64,000 bases of DNA from Mesorhizobium_K sp040049215. Lineage in GTDB: Bacteria; Pseudomonadota; Alphaproteobacteria; Rhizobiales; Rhizobiaceae. The notes below the pieces were generated by a model. It was not told where the DNA came from. It saw only the letters and a program-made list of their open reading frames with translations, and made no database searches. Where the stretch lies: contig NZ_JBDZDN010000002.1 in NCBI RefSeq assembly GCF_040049215.1, positions 496,001-560,000 on the forward strand, written 5' to 3'. A program made the translations under genes and the position numbers. This document shows positions 15,622 through 23,934 of this stretch, in pieces (within the stretch, counting starts at the first letter, position 1; each line of letters begins with the position of its first letter).

Positions 15622-17196
15622 TCACGTGAAGGCGTCTGGCATCGACGCCTTCTTCGCGGCGATGTAGTCCTTCAGGCCATCGTCGATGCCGGGATCGAGA
15701 GGCGGCGCTTCATACGTTTCGAGCCAGCGCCGCGCCAGCTCGTTGGCGCGCTGCGGCGCGGTCTTTTCGCCCTCGGCCAGCCATTGCTCGTAGGAATTGT
15801 TGTCGGCGATCGAGGAGCGGTAGAAGGCTGACTGGAAGTTCGCCTGCGTATGGTCGCAGCCCAAAAAGTGGCTGCCCGGACCGACCTGGCGGATGGCGTC
15901 CATCGCCTGGCCGTTTTCACTGAGGTCGACGCCGGCAGCGAATTTCTGCTGCATGCCGAGCTGGTCGATGTCCATCATGAACTTTTCGTAACAGGAGGCG
16001 AGACCGCCCTCGAGCCAGCCGGCCGAATGCAGCACGAAATTGGCGCCGGCGAGGATGGTGGAGTTCAGCGTGTTGGCGCTCTCATAGGCGGCCTGCGCGT
16101 CCGGGACCTTTGAGGCGCAGAGTGACCCGCCGGTGCGGAACGGCAGACCGAGACGGCGCGCGAGCTGCGCCGCGCCGTAGGAGACCAGCGACGGCTCGGG
16201 CGTGCCGAAGGTCGGCGCGCCCGACTGCATGGAGATCGATGAGGCGAAGGTGCCGAACAGCACCGGCGCGCCCGGGCGCACGAGCTGCGTAAGCGCAGCA
16301 CCCGCCAGCACCTCGGCAAGCACCTGCGTCAGCGTGCCGGCGACCGTCACCGGGCTCATCGCGCCGGCGAGGATGAAGGGGGTGACGATGCAAGCCTGGT
16401 TGTGACGGGCATAAACCTTGAGCGCGCCGAGCATGGTGTCGTCGAACACCATCGGCGAGTTGGCGTTGATGAGCGAGGTCAGCACTGTGTTGTTCTCGAC
16501 ATAGTCGTCGCCGAATACGATCTTGGCCATCGCCACCGTGTCCTCGGCCCGCTCGGGCGCGGTGACCGAGCCCATGAACGGCTTGTCGGAATATTTGATG
16601 TGGCTGTAGACCATATCGAGGTGGCGCTTGTTGACCGGCACGTCGACCGGCTCGCATACCGTGCCGCCGGAATGGTGGATCGACGGCGCCATGTAGGCGA
16701 GCTTCACGAAATTGCGGAAATCCTCGATCGTGGCGTAGCGCCGGACGCCTTCAAGATCGCGCACGAAGGGCGGGCCGTAGACCGGCGCGAACACCGTGGC
16801 GTTGCCGCCGATCTGCACGGACCGTTCCGGATTGCGCGCATGCTGCGTGTAGACGGACGGTGCGGTCTTCAAGAGCGAACGCGGCAGGCCTTTCGGGAAA
16901 TGCACGCGGTCGCCCTTCACGTCGGCGCCCGCGTCCTTCCACATGGCAAGCGCCTCAGGGTCGTCGCGGAAGATGATGCCGGTCTCTTCGAGCACCGTAT
17001 CGGCGTTGTTCTCGATGATCGACAGGCCCTCCTCGTCGAGCACCTCGTAGACCTTGATGGCGCGCTTGATGTAGGTCTGTTGGATGCCGGGACCGCCGCC
17101 CGAACGCGCCGCGCGGCGTGCGGCCGCGCCGCCGCTCGCAGCTCTGCCGCGACGCGCGGTAGAGGCTTCCTGTTCGGATACGGCATTCTCGCTCAT
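15622..17196 (-). CDS. Trimethylamine methyltransferase family (MttB superfamily), non-pyrrolysine type
   Basis: 524 residues from the Met at 17194-17196, 8 nt from AGGGAT. The protein is a full-length MttB-superfamily barrel (GLPFRTGGSLCASKVPDAQAAYES is a family block) without any in-frame amber codon, so it has no pyrrolysine. Characterised non-Pyl members (MtgB type) demethylate glycine betaine or related quaternary amines and pass the methyl to a corrinoid protein. The corrinoid protein is divergently encoded 275 nt away. The first 35 residues are a disordered Ala/Arg-rich extension. Substrate not determined from sequence; betaine-type compounds fit the neighbouring dimethylglycine and sarcosine genes. 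Confidence 0.85.
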   Translation of the reverse strand: MSENAVSEQEASTARRGRAASGGAAARRAARSGGGPGIQQTYIKRAIKVYEVLDEEGLSIIENNADTVLEETGIIFRDDPEALAMWKDAGADVKGDRVHFPKGLPRSLLKTAPSVYTQHARNPERSVQIGGNATVFAPVYGPPFVRDLEGVRRYATIEDFRNFVKLAYMAPSIHHSGGTVCEPVDVPVNKRHLDMVYSHIKYSDKPFMGSVTAPERAEDTVAMAKIVFGDDYVENNTVLTSLINANSPMVFDDTMLGALKVYARHNQACIVTPFILAGAMSPVTVAGTLTQVLAEVLAGAALTQLVRPGAPVLFGTFASSISMQSGAPTFGTPEPSLVSYGAAQLARRLGLPFRTGGSLCASKVPDAQAAYESANTLNSTILAGANFVLHSAGWLEGGLASCYEKFMMDIDQLGMQQKFAAGVDLSENGQAMDAIRQVGPGSHFLGCDHTQANFQSAFYRSSIADNNSYEQWLAEGEKTAPQRANELARRWLETYEAPPLDPGIDDGLKDYIAAKKASMPDAFT

Positions 17197-17216
17197 CGAA
17201 ATCATCCCTGGGTAAA

Positions 17217-17244
17217 ACGGTGGGCACCCAACGGTGGGACACCG
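17217..17244. repeat. Tandem 14-base repeat in front of mttB
   Basis: ACGGTGGGCACCCA followed directly by ACGGTGGGACACCG, 20 nt upstream of the mttB-like start. It could hold regulator half-sites or be an accident of local duplication. Confidence 0.4.
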
Positions 17245-17308
17245 GGCGGCCCTTCGGCCGGATCGTAGTCATGCACCCTAGTGGAAACGGCTTGCAAACG
17301 CCAAGACC

Positions 17309-17374
17309 TGTCGCAAACCCGACAAGGGCAACGCCTGATTTCCAGTCGCTTTCCTATTGCAGGAAGTCGCAAAT
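17309..17374. promoter_or_regulatory. GTCGCAAA half-sites between mttB-like and corrinoid-protein genes
   Basis: TGTCGCAAA (17309-17317, paired with CGACA at 17320-17324), GTCGCTTT (17345-17352) and GTCGCAAAT (17366-17374). The last two are 21 bases apart, two helical turns. The same half-site forms a perfect inverted repeat in front of the GlxA-type regulator gene (27965-27986). Confidence 0.5.
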
Positions 17375-17470
17375 CAGCTATGGGTTTGAATGCCTTGCGG
17401 GATAGGTATTGGCGCAGATTTCCGAGCCGCGCCGGGCCACTCGCGCCGCGGCTATCAGGAGCCAGTAAAA

Positions 17471-18169
<699 letters not shown>

Positions 18170-18269
18170 TGGCGGTCCGCAGCCGTGGCCGCCGGAAGCA
18201 TGAAAGCCCCGCCGGCACGGACGGGCCGCCTCGAATTTGCGGCCCGAACCTTTCGCCTATGAAGCGCGA

Positions 18270-18398
18270 CTAGCTCTCGACCGCTTGGGCGGTCGACGTG
18301 ACATCCTTCTTGACACCGCGAACGGTGTTTGCACAGGCCGAAACCGCCAGGGCACAGGCCAGAAGGGCGGCGATGGAAGCAAAACGCGACAGTTTCAT
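18270..18398 (-). CDS. Entericidin-like small lipoprotein
   Basis: 42 residues: MKLSRFASIAALLACALAVS followed by A-C-A-N-T-V-R-G-V-K-K-D-V and a short Ala/Thr tail. The lipobox (AVSAC, lipidated C22) and the NTVRG(V)..DV motif are those of entericidin A/B, small bacteriolytic/antidote lipoproteins of the cell envelope. GGGAGA lies 8 nt upstream of the ATG. It is antisense between the corrinoid gene and the DUF1638 gene, and is too short for default ORF calling. Confidence 0.82.
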   Translation of the reverse strand: MKLSRFASIAALLACALAVSACANTVRGVKKDVTSTAQAVES

Positions 18399-18465
18399 GG
18401 ACGAAGTCTCCCTCAATAGCTAAATAAACTCGCGCACAGGAACGAAGCCAGGCGATAATAGTTCC

Positions 18466-19098
18466 ATGGCCACCGGACGGGCAAGCAGTAGAGTTACCGA
18501 GGACAGGGTGCTGGTCATCGCCTGCGGCATGATCGCGCGGGAGATTCTGGCGGTCAAGGAACGGCTGGGACTTGCCCATGTCGACCTCACCTGCCTGCCT
18601 GCCGAATATCACTACTACCCGGACAAGATTCCGCCGGCGATGGACAAGGCGATCACGGATGCAAGGATGGAGGGCTATCGCCACATCTTTGCCGGCTATG
18701 CCGACTGCGGCACCGGCGGAATGCTCGACGCGGTGCTGGAGCGGCATGGCGTGGAGCGCGTGCCCGGTCCCCACTGCTTCGCCTTCTATCAGGGCAGCGC
18801 CGCCTTCGAAGCGGTCGCCGATGGCGATATGACTGCCTTCTACATGACCGATTTTCTCTGCCGCCAGTTCGATGCGTTCTTCATCAAGCCGCTCGGCCTC
18901 GACCGGCATCCGGAACTGATCAAGGATTATTTCGGCAACTACGAGAAGGTCGTCTATCTCGCCCAGACCAACGATCCCGAACTCGATCGCGTCGCGGAGA
19001 ACGCGGCCAAGCTGCTGGGCCTGGCCTTTGAGCGGCGTTTCACCGGTTATGGCGACCTGCCCGGCGCGCTGGACGAAGCCGCGAAAATTCCAGCCTGA
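18466..19098 (+). CDS. DUF1638 protein
   Basis: 210 residues. The conserved points are LVIACGMIAREI, CLPAEYHYYPDKIPPAM, the GYADCGTGG motif (about 83-91) and HCFAFYQG. Cys, His and Tyr in these motifs suggest a metal or cofactor site. DUF1638 genes recur beside MtbC/MttB-type corrinoid methyltransferase genes, as here; a role in amine or methyl transfer is inferred from this company only. Cytosolic, no signal peptide. Confidence 0.82.
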   Translation: MATGRASSRVTEDRVLVIACGMIAREILAVKERLGLAHVDLTCLPAEYHYYPDKIPPAMDKAITDARMEGYRHIFAGYADCGTGGMLDAVLERHGVERVPGPHCFAFYQGSAAFEAVADGDMTAFYMTDFLCRQFDAFFIKPLGLDRHPELIKDYFGNYEKVVYLAQTNDPELDRVAENAAKLLGLAFERRFTGYGDLPGALDEAAKIPA

Positions 19099-19250
19099 CA
19101 AAAAAAGCGCCGGAGGCGCTGAGTGAGCAATGTGGCCGCGGGGTTGAATTCCGGCGCTGCAGCCTGCACATGTGTTACGTTCGCTCCTGTCATCACGGGT
19201 TAACCTCTGCTGCGGCAAGATGGAGGAAACACAGGGCGAACGGCGTTATT
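19099..19250 (-). ncRNA. Candidate small RNA ending in an orphan minus-strand terminator
   Basis: AGCGCC-GGA-GGCGCT (19106-19120) is flanked on its left by seven A, which makes it a textbook terminator (stem plus U7) only for leftward transcription. No minus-strand gene ends here: both neighbours read rightward. A short leftward RNA starting in the 19120-19268 gap is the simplest explanation. The 5' end is not defined and no known RNA family is recognised. Confidence 0.3.
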
Positions 19251-19268
19251 GGGGTTTTGCGCAAGGGT

Positions 19269-19928
19269 ATGAGAGCGGAAACGGCGGGTTTCGAGAACGG
19301 GTCGATCGACGGCGCCGCGCGGCGGCGCCGTCCACGTCGGTTGTCCGAACTCTTCACCCAGCTCGCTCGCGACGCGCACGGCCCCGTCTCCATCGGTCAC
19401 ATCCGCGACGCGCTCGGCAATCGCAGCTTCGCGCCGCTTTTGGTGCTGTTCGCCGCCTTCAACCTCCTTCCACTGCCACCGGGCGCTTCGGCGATCCTCG
19501 GCCTGCCGCTCATCATCGTCTCGGCGCAGATGGTCTACGGCACCAAGCAGGCCTGGCTGCCGGAGGCTCTGTCGAACCGTTCCCTTAACCCCGAGACGTT
19601 CCGGAAAATGATGGAGTGGATCATTCCCCGGCTGATCAGAATCGAGCGCATCGTCCGGCCGCGTTACTGGCCGTTCTGGCGCAGGCGCGGCGACCGCATC
19701 ATCGGCAGCGTCGCGCTGGTTCTGGCGATCGTGGTGACGCTCCCCATACCGCTCGGCAACTGGCTTCCAGCCTTCGCAACCGCGCTGCTCGGCCTTGCGC
19801 TGTCCGAACGCGACGGCATCCTGCTTGCCATCGGTGGGGCGGTGGGCGTCGCGTCGATGCTCGTGATCACGGCCGTCATCGGCGTTGCGGGCATCGCGAC
19901 CCACGCGGCGCTCGGCTGGCTGTACTGA
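19269..19928 (+). CDS. exoD: Exopolysaccharide synthesis protein ExoD family
   Basis: 219 residues from the ATG at 19269. ExoD pattern: a cytosolic Arg-rich start, RLSELFTQLARDAHGPVSIGHIRDALGNRSFAPLLVLFAAFNLLPLPPGAS, PLIIVSAQMVYG, then a C-terminal pair of hydrophobic hairpins. Predicted inner-membrane protein with about four segments. ExoD is linked to exopolysaccharide production and alkaline tolerance in rhizobia, but its biochemical role is unknown. The next gene begins 7 nt after its stop. Confidence 0.85.
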   Translation: MRAETAGFENGSIDGAARRRRPRRLSELFTQLARDAHGPVSIGHIRDALGNRSFAPLLVLFAAFNLLPLPPGASAILGLPLIIVSAQMVYGTKQAWLPEALSNRSLNPETFRKMMEWIIPRLIRIERIVRPRYWPFWRRRGDRIIGSVALVLAIVVTLPIPLGNWLPAFATALLGLALSERDGILLAIGGAVGVASMLVITAVIGVAGIATHAALGWLY

Positions 19929-19935
19929 GCAAACC

Positions 19936-20700
19936 GTGGGCACGAACATCGTCGTCGTCACGGAAGGCGGTCCGCATATCTGGGCAATCGCCAATGCGCT
20001 CGCCGATCGCTTCGGCAAGATCACGGTCATCGTCGAGACGCCGGAATCAAAGCGCGCTCTGCTGACCCGCCGGGCGCGGAAACAGGGCTGGCTGTCGGTC
20101 GCCGGGCAACTGGGCACGATGATTCTGGTGCGGCTCGGCAAGCGGTTTTTCACGCGCCGAGCCGACCGGATCGCCAGGGAATCCGGTCTCGAAACCGCGC
20201 CGCGCGCGGACCAGAGTATCCTCGAGGTGCCTTCGGCGGATTCGCCGGAATTCCTCGCGACGATCGAACGGCTGAGGCCGGCGGTCATCCTTCTTGCCGG
20301 CTGCCGGCTGTTGTCGCGCCACACACTCGCCGCCATGCCCTGCCCCGTGCTCAACTATCACGCAGGGATCACGCCGAAATACCGCGGCATGAACGGCGGC
20401 TACTGGGCGCTGGCAACCGGCGACTCGGAAAACTTCGGCGCCACCGTGCATCTGGTCGATGCGGGCGTCGACACCGGGGGCGTACTGCATCAGGTGCGCG
20501 GCAGGCCCGGACCTGGCGACAACATCGCGCTTTACGCCCTGCGGCTCGCCGCCATCTCGCGGGACATCTGCATACAAGGTGTCGAGGACGCGCTCGATGG
20601 GAGGCTCGCGCCTGGGAAGCCGGACATGCCATCGAAACAATGGTATCACCCGACGATCTGGTTCTACCTGTGGACCGGATTGACCAAGGGCGTGTGGTAA
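19936..20700 (+). CDS. Formyltransferase-family protein
   Basis: 254 residues from the GTG at 19936 (MGTNIVVVTEGGPHIWAIAN). It has the Met-tRNA/formyl-H4folate formyltransferase fold: the catalytic block NYHAGITPKYRGMNGGYWAL around residue 140 carries the conserved Asn, His and the P..RG signature, and VDTGG..HQ supplies the later Asp. It lacks the usual C-terminal domain of Fmt, so tRNA is an unlikely substrate; sugar or amine N-formylation from 10-formyl-H4folate is more likely. It sits 7 nt after exoD, which may point to a sugar substrate. Confidence 0.78.
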   Translation: MGTNIVVVTEGGPHIWAIANALADRFGKITVIVETPESKRALLTRRARKQGWLSVAGQLGTMILVRLGKRFFTRRADRIARESGLETAPRADQSILEVPSADSPEFLATIERLRPAVILLAGCRLLSRHTLAAMPCPVLNYHAGITPKYRGMNGGYWALATGDSENFGATVHLVDAGVDTGGVLHQVRGRPGPGDNIALYALRLAAISRDICIQGVEDALDGRLAPGKPDMPSKQWYHPTIWFYLWTGLTKGVW

Positions 20701-20833
20701 GCTGGACGCCGCTTCACTTTCCTTTTTGCGTCATGCTCTCACGTCGCTTTTGAATGCGGGAGCGTCGTCTCATGAGAAGCGGGGCATTTGCGCTTCCGGC
20801 AAAGCTGAAATCGTTGGAAATCGTGAGACATCA

Positions 20834-21136
20834 ATGGCCGACCTGATCATCGTCTACTGGCGCGACATACCGGCCCAGGTCATCGTCAAGAAGGGGCGGC
20901 AGAACGCCAAGCGCGAACTGCCGCTTCGCTTCACTGAGGCGATCGACATGGCGGCGATGCGGTCGGGTGCGGCCGAGACCGACGCCTATCTGGCCGAATG
21001 GCGCAAAGCCGCTCCCGTCGCCGTCGGAGACGATCTCGAAGCGGAAGTCGCGAAGGCCGCGGACGAACTCGACAAAAAATATGATCGGGAACGGCTGGTC
21101 GCCCTCGCCAAGGCAGGCGGCAAGGAAGATGTCTGA
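20834..21136 (+). CDS. 'Virulence factor' domain small protein (CvfC C-terminal-like)
   Basis: 100 residues from the ATG at 20834 (MADLIIVYWRDIPAQVIVKK). It matches the stand-alone domain called virulence factor (PF13769). There is a conserved VYWRDIPAQV strand, KRELPLRFTEAIDMAAMRSG, and a helical charged tail. The function is unknown. Its end overlaps the MTHFR C-terminal protein by 8 bases, and the operon continues with a MetF-like gene, so it probably works with methylene-H4folate reduction or its electron supply. Confidence 0.78.
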   Translation: MADLIIVYWRDIPAQVIVKKGRQNAKRELPLRFTEAIDMAAMRSGAAETDAYLAEWRKAAPVAVGDDLEAEVAKAADELDKKYDRERLVALAKAGGKEDV

Positions 21137-21782
21137 TACCCAGCCGATCTCGACGACCGCCAAAGGCCCGGCCAGCGACGCGAAGGAAGCGATTCCCCCC
21201 GCTGCCTCGGGCGGCGTGACGCAAGCGGCCATCGTCAAGAAGACGGCGCCGAAGTCGGACTACAAGCCGGCCGACGTGTCGCCGCAGCGGCGCGTGCAGC
21301 GCTCCTTCGCGGTGCGGCTGTGGTCGATCCGACACAGCCGCACGCTGGAATGGTTCTACGCAAAATTCGCCGACATGTTCCTGTTGCTGCATCCGCTGTG
21401 GAAGGGCATCGGCTACGGCCGGGTCGAGGCTCCGATCAAATTCGTCGAGAAGCGCGTGAAAGGCTTCATGTTCGACTGCCGCATGTGCGGCCAATGCGTG
21501 CTGTCGTCGACCGGCATGTCCTGTCCGATGAATTGCCCCAAGCAGTTGCGCAACGGGCCGTGCGGTGGAGTCCGTGCCAACGGCAACTGCGAGGTCGAGC
21601 CCGACATGCCCTGTGTCTGGGTCAAGGCGTGGGAAGGCTCGCGCAACATGGTCAAGGGCGACGCCATCCTCAACGTGCAGAAGCCGGTCGACCAGTCGCT
21701 GCGTGAGACGTCCGCGTGGCTACGCGTCACGGCGCAGGCCGCGGCCACGCGAGAAGCCTCGAAGGCGGGAACCCAGACATGA
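21129..21782 (+). CDS. Methylenetetrahydrofolate reductase C-terminal-domain protein
   Basis: 217 residues. After an N-terminal disordered ~45 residues, the body has a cysteine-rich block (about 118-155): FDCRMCGQCVLSSTGMSCPMNCPKQLRNGPCGG..., with eight cysteines in the C-x2-C-x2-C..C-x3-C...C pattern of the MTHFR C-terminal family (MetV-like). Such proteins bind FeS clusters or zinc and form a complex with MetF in anaerobes and in many Rhizobiales. Start set at 21129 by overlap with the preceding gene and by AAGGAAG ahead of it. It is translationally coupled to the MetF-like gene (ATGA). Confidence 0.85.
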   Translation: MSDTQPISTTAKGPASDAKEAIPPAASGGVTQAAIVKKTAPKSDYKPADVSPQRRVQRSFAVRLWSIRHSRTLEWFYAKFADMFLLLHPLWKGIGYGRVEAPIKFVEKRVKGFMFDCRMCGQCVLSSTGMSCPMNCPKQLRNGPCGGVRANGNCEVEPDMPCVWVKAWEGSRNMVKGDAILNVQKPVDQSLRETSAWLRVTAQAAATREASKAGTQT

Positions 21783-22879
21783 CCTCCCCTCGCATCCCGC
21801 AGCGCGACGAGAACCCGGCCGGCATCCACCTGCCGCTCGAACCCCTGCCCGGCCACACCTCGCGCGGTCGGCTGGAGCGCGTCTTGAGGCGCGGCGAGTT
21901 CGCTGTCACCACCGAGCTCAATCCGCCCGACAGCGCCGACCCGGAAGACGTCTACAACCGCGCAAAGGTGTTCGACGGCTGGGTGGACGCCATCAACGCC
22001 GTCGATGCGTCGGGCGCCAACTGCCACATGTCCTCGGTCGGCATTTGCGCGCTGCTAACGCGCATGGGCTATGCGCCGATCATGCAGATCGCCTGCCGCG
22101 ACAAGAACCGCATCGCCATCCAGGGCGACGTGCTCGGCGGTGCCGCCATGGGCGTCGCCAACATGCTCTGCCTGACCGGCGACGGCGTGCAGGCCGGCGA
22201 CCAGCCGGGCGCCAAGCCCGTGTTCGATCTGGACTCGATCTCGCTGCTCGAAACCATCCGCATCATGCGCGACAACGGCAAATTCCTGTCCGGTCGCAAG
22301 CTGACGACGCCGCCGCAACTTTTCCTCGGCGCGGCGGTCAACCCCTTCGCGCCGCCTTACGATTTCCGTCCGATCCATCTCGGCAAGAAGATCGCCGCCG
22401 GGGCGCAGTTCGTGCAGAGCCAATACTGCTTCGACGTACCGATGTTCCGGACCTTCATGCAGAAGGCGACCGACCTCGGCTTCACCGAAAAGGTATTCGT
22501 GCTCGTCGGCGTCGGGCCGCTCGCCTCCGCCAAGACCGCGAAGTGGATCCGCTCCAACGTGCCGGGCATCCACATCCCCGACGCGATCATCAAACGGCTG
22601 GAAGGCGCGCAGGACCAGAAGGCCGAGGGAAAACGCCTCTGCATCGACATCATCAACGAGGTCAAGGAGATCCCCGGCGTCTCCGGCGTTCATGTGATGG
22701 CCTACCGCCAGGAAGAATATGTCGCCGAGATCGTCGACGAATCGGGCGTGCTGAAGGGCCGCCAGCCGTGGAAACGCGAAATCCGCCGCGACGACCAGAT
22801 GGTGGCCGATCGCCTCGAACACCTGCTGCACGACAACATTACCGAGACGCAGGTGGACATGGTCAAGACCGCGCACTGA
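21779..22879 (+). CDS. Methylenetetrahydrofolate reductase (MetF-like)
   Basis: 366 residues from the ATG overlapping the preceding stop. The FAD/folate barrel is recognisable (FAVTTELNPPDSADPEDVYNRA, the folate-binding Glu in TTEL, MLCLTGDGVQAGDQPGAKPVFDLD, FLGAAVNPFAPP, AQFVQSQYCFD). It interconverts methylene- and methyl-H4folate in the cytosol. It is about 70 residues longer than E. coli MetF and is paired with a separate MTHFR C-terminal protein, an arrangement typical of reductases that use ferredoxin or work in reverse. In this operon it can oxidise methyl-H4folate arriving from the corrinoid route, or supply it for methionine. Confidence 0.88.
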   Translation: MTSPRIPQRDENPAGIHLPLEPLPGHTSRGRLERVLRRGEFAVTTELNPPDSADPEDVYNRAKVFDGWVDAINAVDASGANCHMSSVGICALLTRMGYAPIMQIACRDKNRIAIQGDVLGGAAMGVANMLCLTGDGVQAGDQPGAKPVFDLDSISLLETIRIMRDNGKFLSGRKLTTPPQLFLGAAVNPFAPPYDFRPIHLGKKIAAGAQFVQSQYCFDVPMFRTFMQKATDLGFTEKVFVLVGVGPLASAKTAKWIRSNVPGIHIPDAIIKRLEGAQDQKAEGKRLCIDIINEVKEIPGVSGVHVMAYRQEEYVAEIVDESGVLKGRQPWKREIRRDDQMVADRLEHLLHDNITETQVDMVKTAH

Positions 22880-22916
22880 GCGAGTGCGCGTGACCACCGT
22901 CCGCTTGATCCACAAC

Positions 22917-22945
22917 AGATAACGATATAAAGAAGTCTTTATATC
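22917..22945. promoter_or_regulatory. Operator of the methyl-H4folate transferase operon
   Basis: GATATAAAGA-AG-TCTTTATATC (22924-22945), a perfect 10-bp-arm palindrome. Bases 22917-22942 are identical to the reverse complement of 5172-5197 before bmt, including eight bases outside the core. It ends 14 nt before the start codon. Confidence 0.8.
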
Positions 22946-22959
22946 CCACGGAGAGTTCA

Positions 22960-23934
22960 ATGACCCGCACGATCGTCGCCTCGGCGACCCGCGAAATCAT
23001 CATCGGCTTCGATCAGCCCTTCTGCGTGATCGGCGAGCGCATCAACCCGACGGGGCGCAAGAAGCTGGCGGCCGAAATGGTCGTCGGCAATTTCGAGACC
23101 GTCATCAAGGACGCGCTCGAACAGGCCGCCTGCGGCGCAACCATGCTCGACGTGAACGCCGGCGTCACCTCGGTCAATCCGAACGAGACCGAGCCCGGAC
23201 TGCTGGTGCAGACTCTGGAGATCGTGCAGAACCTCGTCGACCTGCCGCTGTCGATCGACAGCTCGGTGACGGCCGCGATCGAGGCGGCGCTGAAGGTCGC
23301 CAAGGGCCGCCCGCTGGTCAACTCCGTCACCGGCGAGGAAGAGAAGCTCGAGGCGATCCTGCCGCTGATCAAGAAATACAACGTGCCGGTGGTGGCGATC
23401 TCCAACGACGAGACCGGCATATCGATGGACCCCGACGTGCGTTTTGCCGTCGCCAAGAAGATCGTCGAGCGCTGCGCCGATTTCGGCATCCCTGCGCATG
23501 ATGTGGTGGTCGACCCGCTGGTCATGCCGATCGGCGCGCTGGGCGACGCCGGCCGCCAGGTCTTCGCGCTGCTGCGCCGCCTGCGCGAGGAACTCAAGGT
23601 CAACACCACCTGCGGCCTCTCCAACATCTCCTTCGGCCTGCCGCACCGCCACGGCATCAACGCCGGCTTCATCCCGATGGTGATCGGCGCCGGCATGACC
23701 TCGGCGATCATGAATCCGATCCGTCCACAGGAGATGGAAGCCGTGCGCGCCGCCAATGTGCTCGCCGGCACCGACCGCGACTGCATGACCTGGATCAAGA
23801 CCTACAAGGACTACAAGCCGGCCGAAGGCGGCCAAGCTATTGCAGCGCCGACGCAGGTCAACGCACCTGGAGATGGCGGAGCCAATGGCGGACGCCGCCG
23901 TGGCGGTCGCGAAGCCAGGATGGCGAGAGGCTGA
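22960..23934 (+). CDS. Methyltetrahydrofolate:corrinoid methyltransferase (DHPS/MeTr family)
   Basis: 324 residues. TIM barrel of the pterin-binding family: FCVIGERINPTGRKKL, MLDVNAGVTSVNPNE (the folate Asp/Asn pair), LPLSIDSS, LVNSVTGEEEKL, and GLSNISFGLPHR. It moves a methyl group between H4folate and a corrinoid protein, and equals the folate domain of MetH. The last 40 residues are an Ala/Gly/Arg tail. An operator shared with bmt precedes it, and the ASKHA reactivase follows with a 50-base overlap. Called MtgA-like when the direction is amine to folate. Confidence 0.9.
   Translation: MTRTIVASATREIIIGFDQPFCVIGERINPTGRKKLAAEMVVGNFETVIKDALEQAACGATMLDVNAGVTSVNPNETEPGLLVQTLEIVQNLVDLPLSIDSSVTAAIEAALKVAKGRPLVNSVTGEEEKLEAILPLIKKYNVPVVAISNDETGISMDPDVRFAVAKKIVERCADFGIPAHDVVVDPLVMPIGALGDAGRQVFALLRRLREELKVNTTCGLSNISFGLPHRHGINAGFIPMVIGAGMTSAIMNPIRPQEMEAVRAANVLAGTDRDCMTWIKTYKDYKPAEGGQAIAAPTQVNAPGDGGANGGRRRGGREARMARG

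Noticed and set aside
18223..18245. GGGCCGC...GCGGCCC hairpin between the corrinoid and entericidin-like genes
   Set aside because: No T tract on either strand. It may still be a weak bidirectional terminator.
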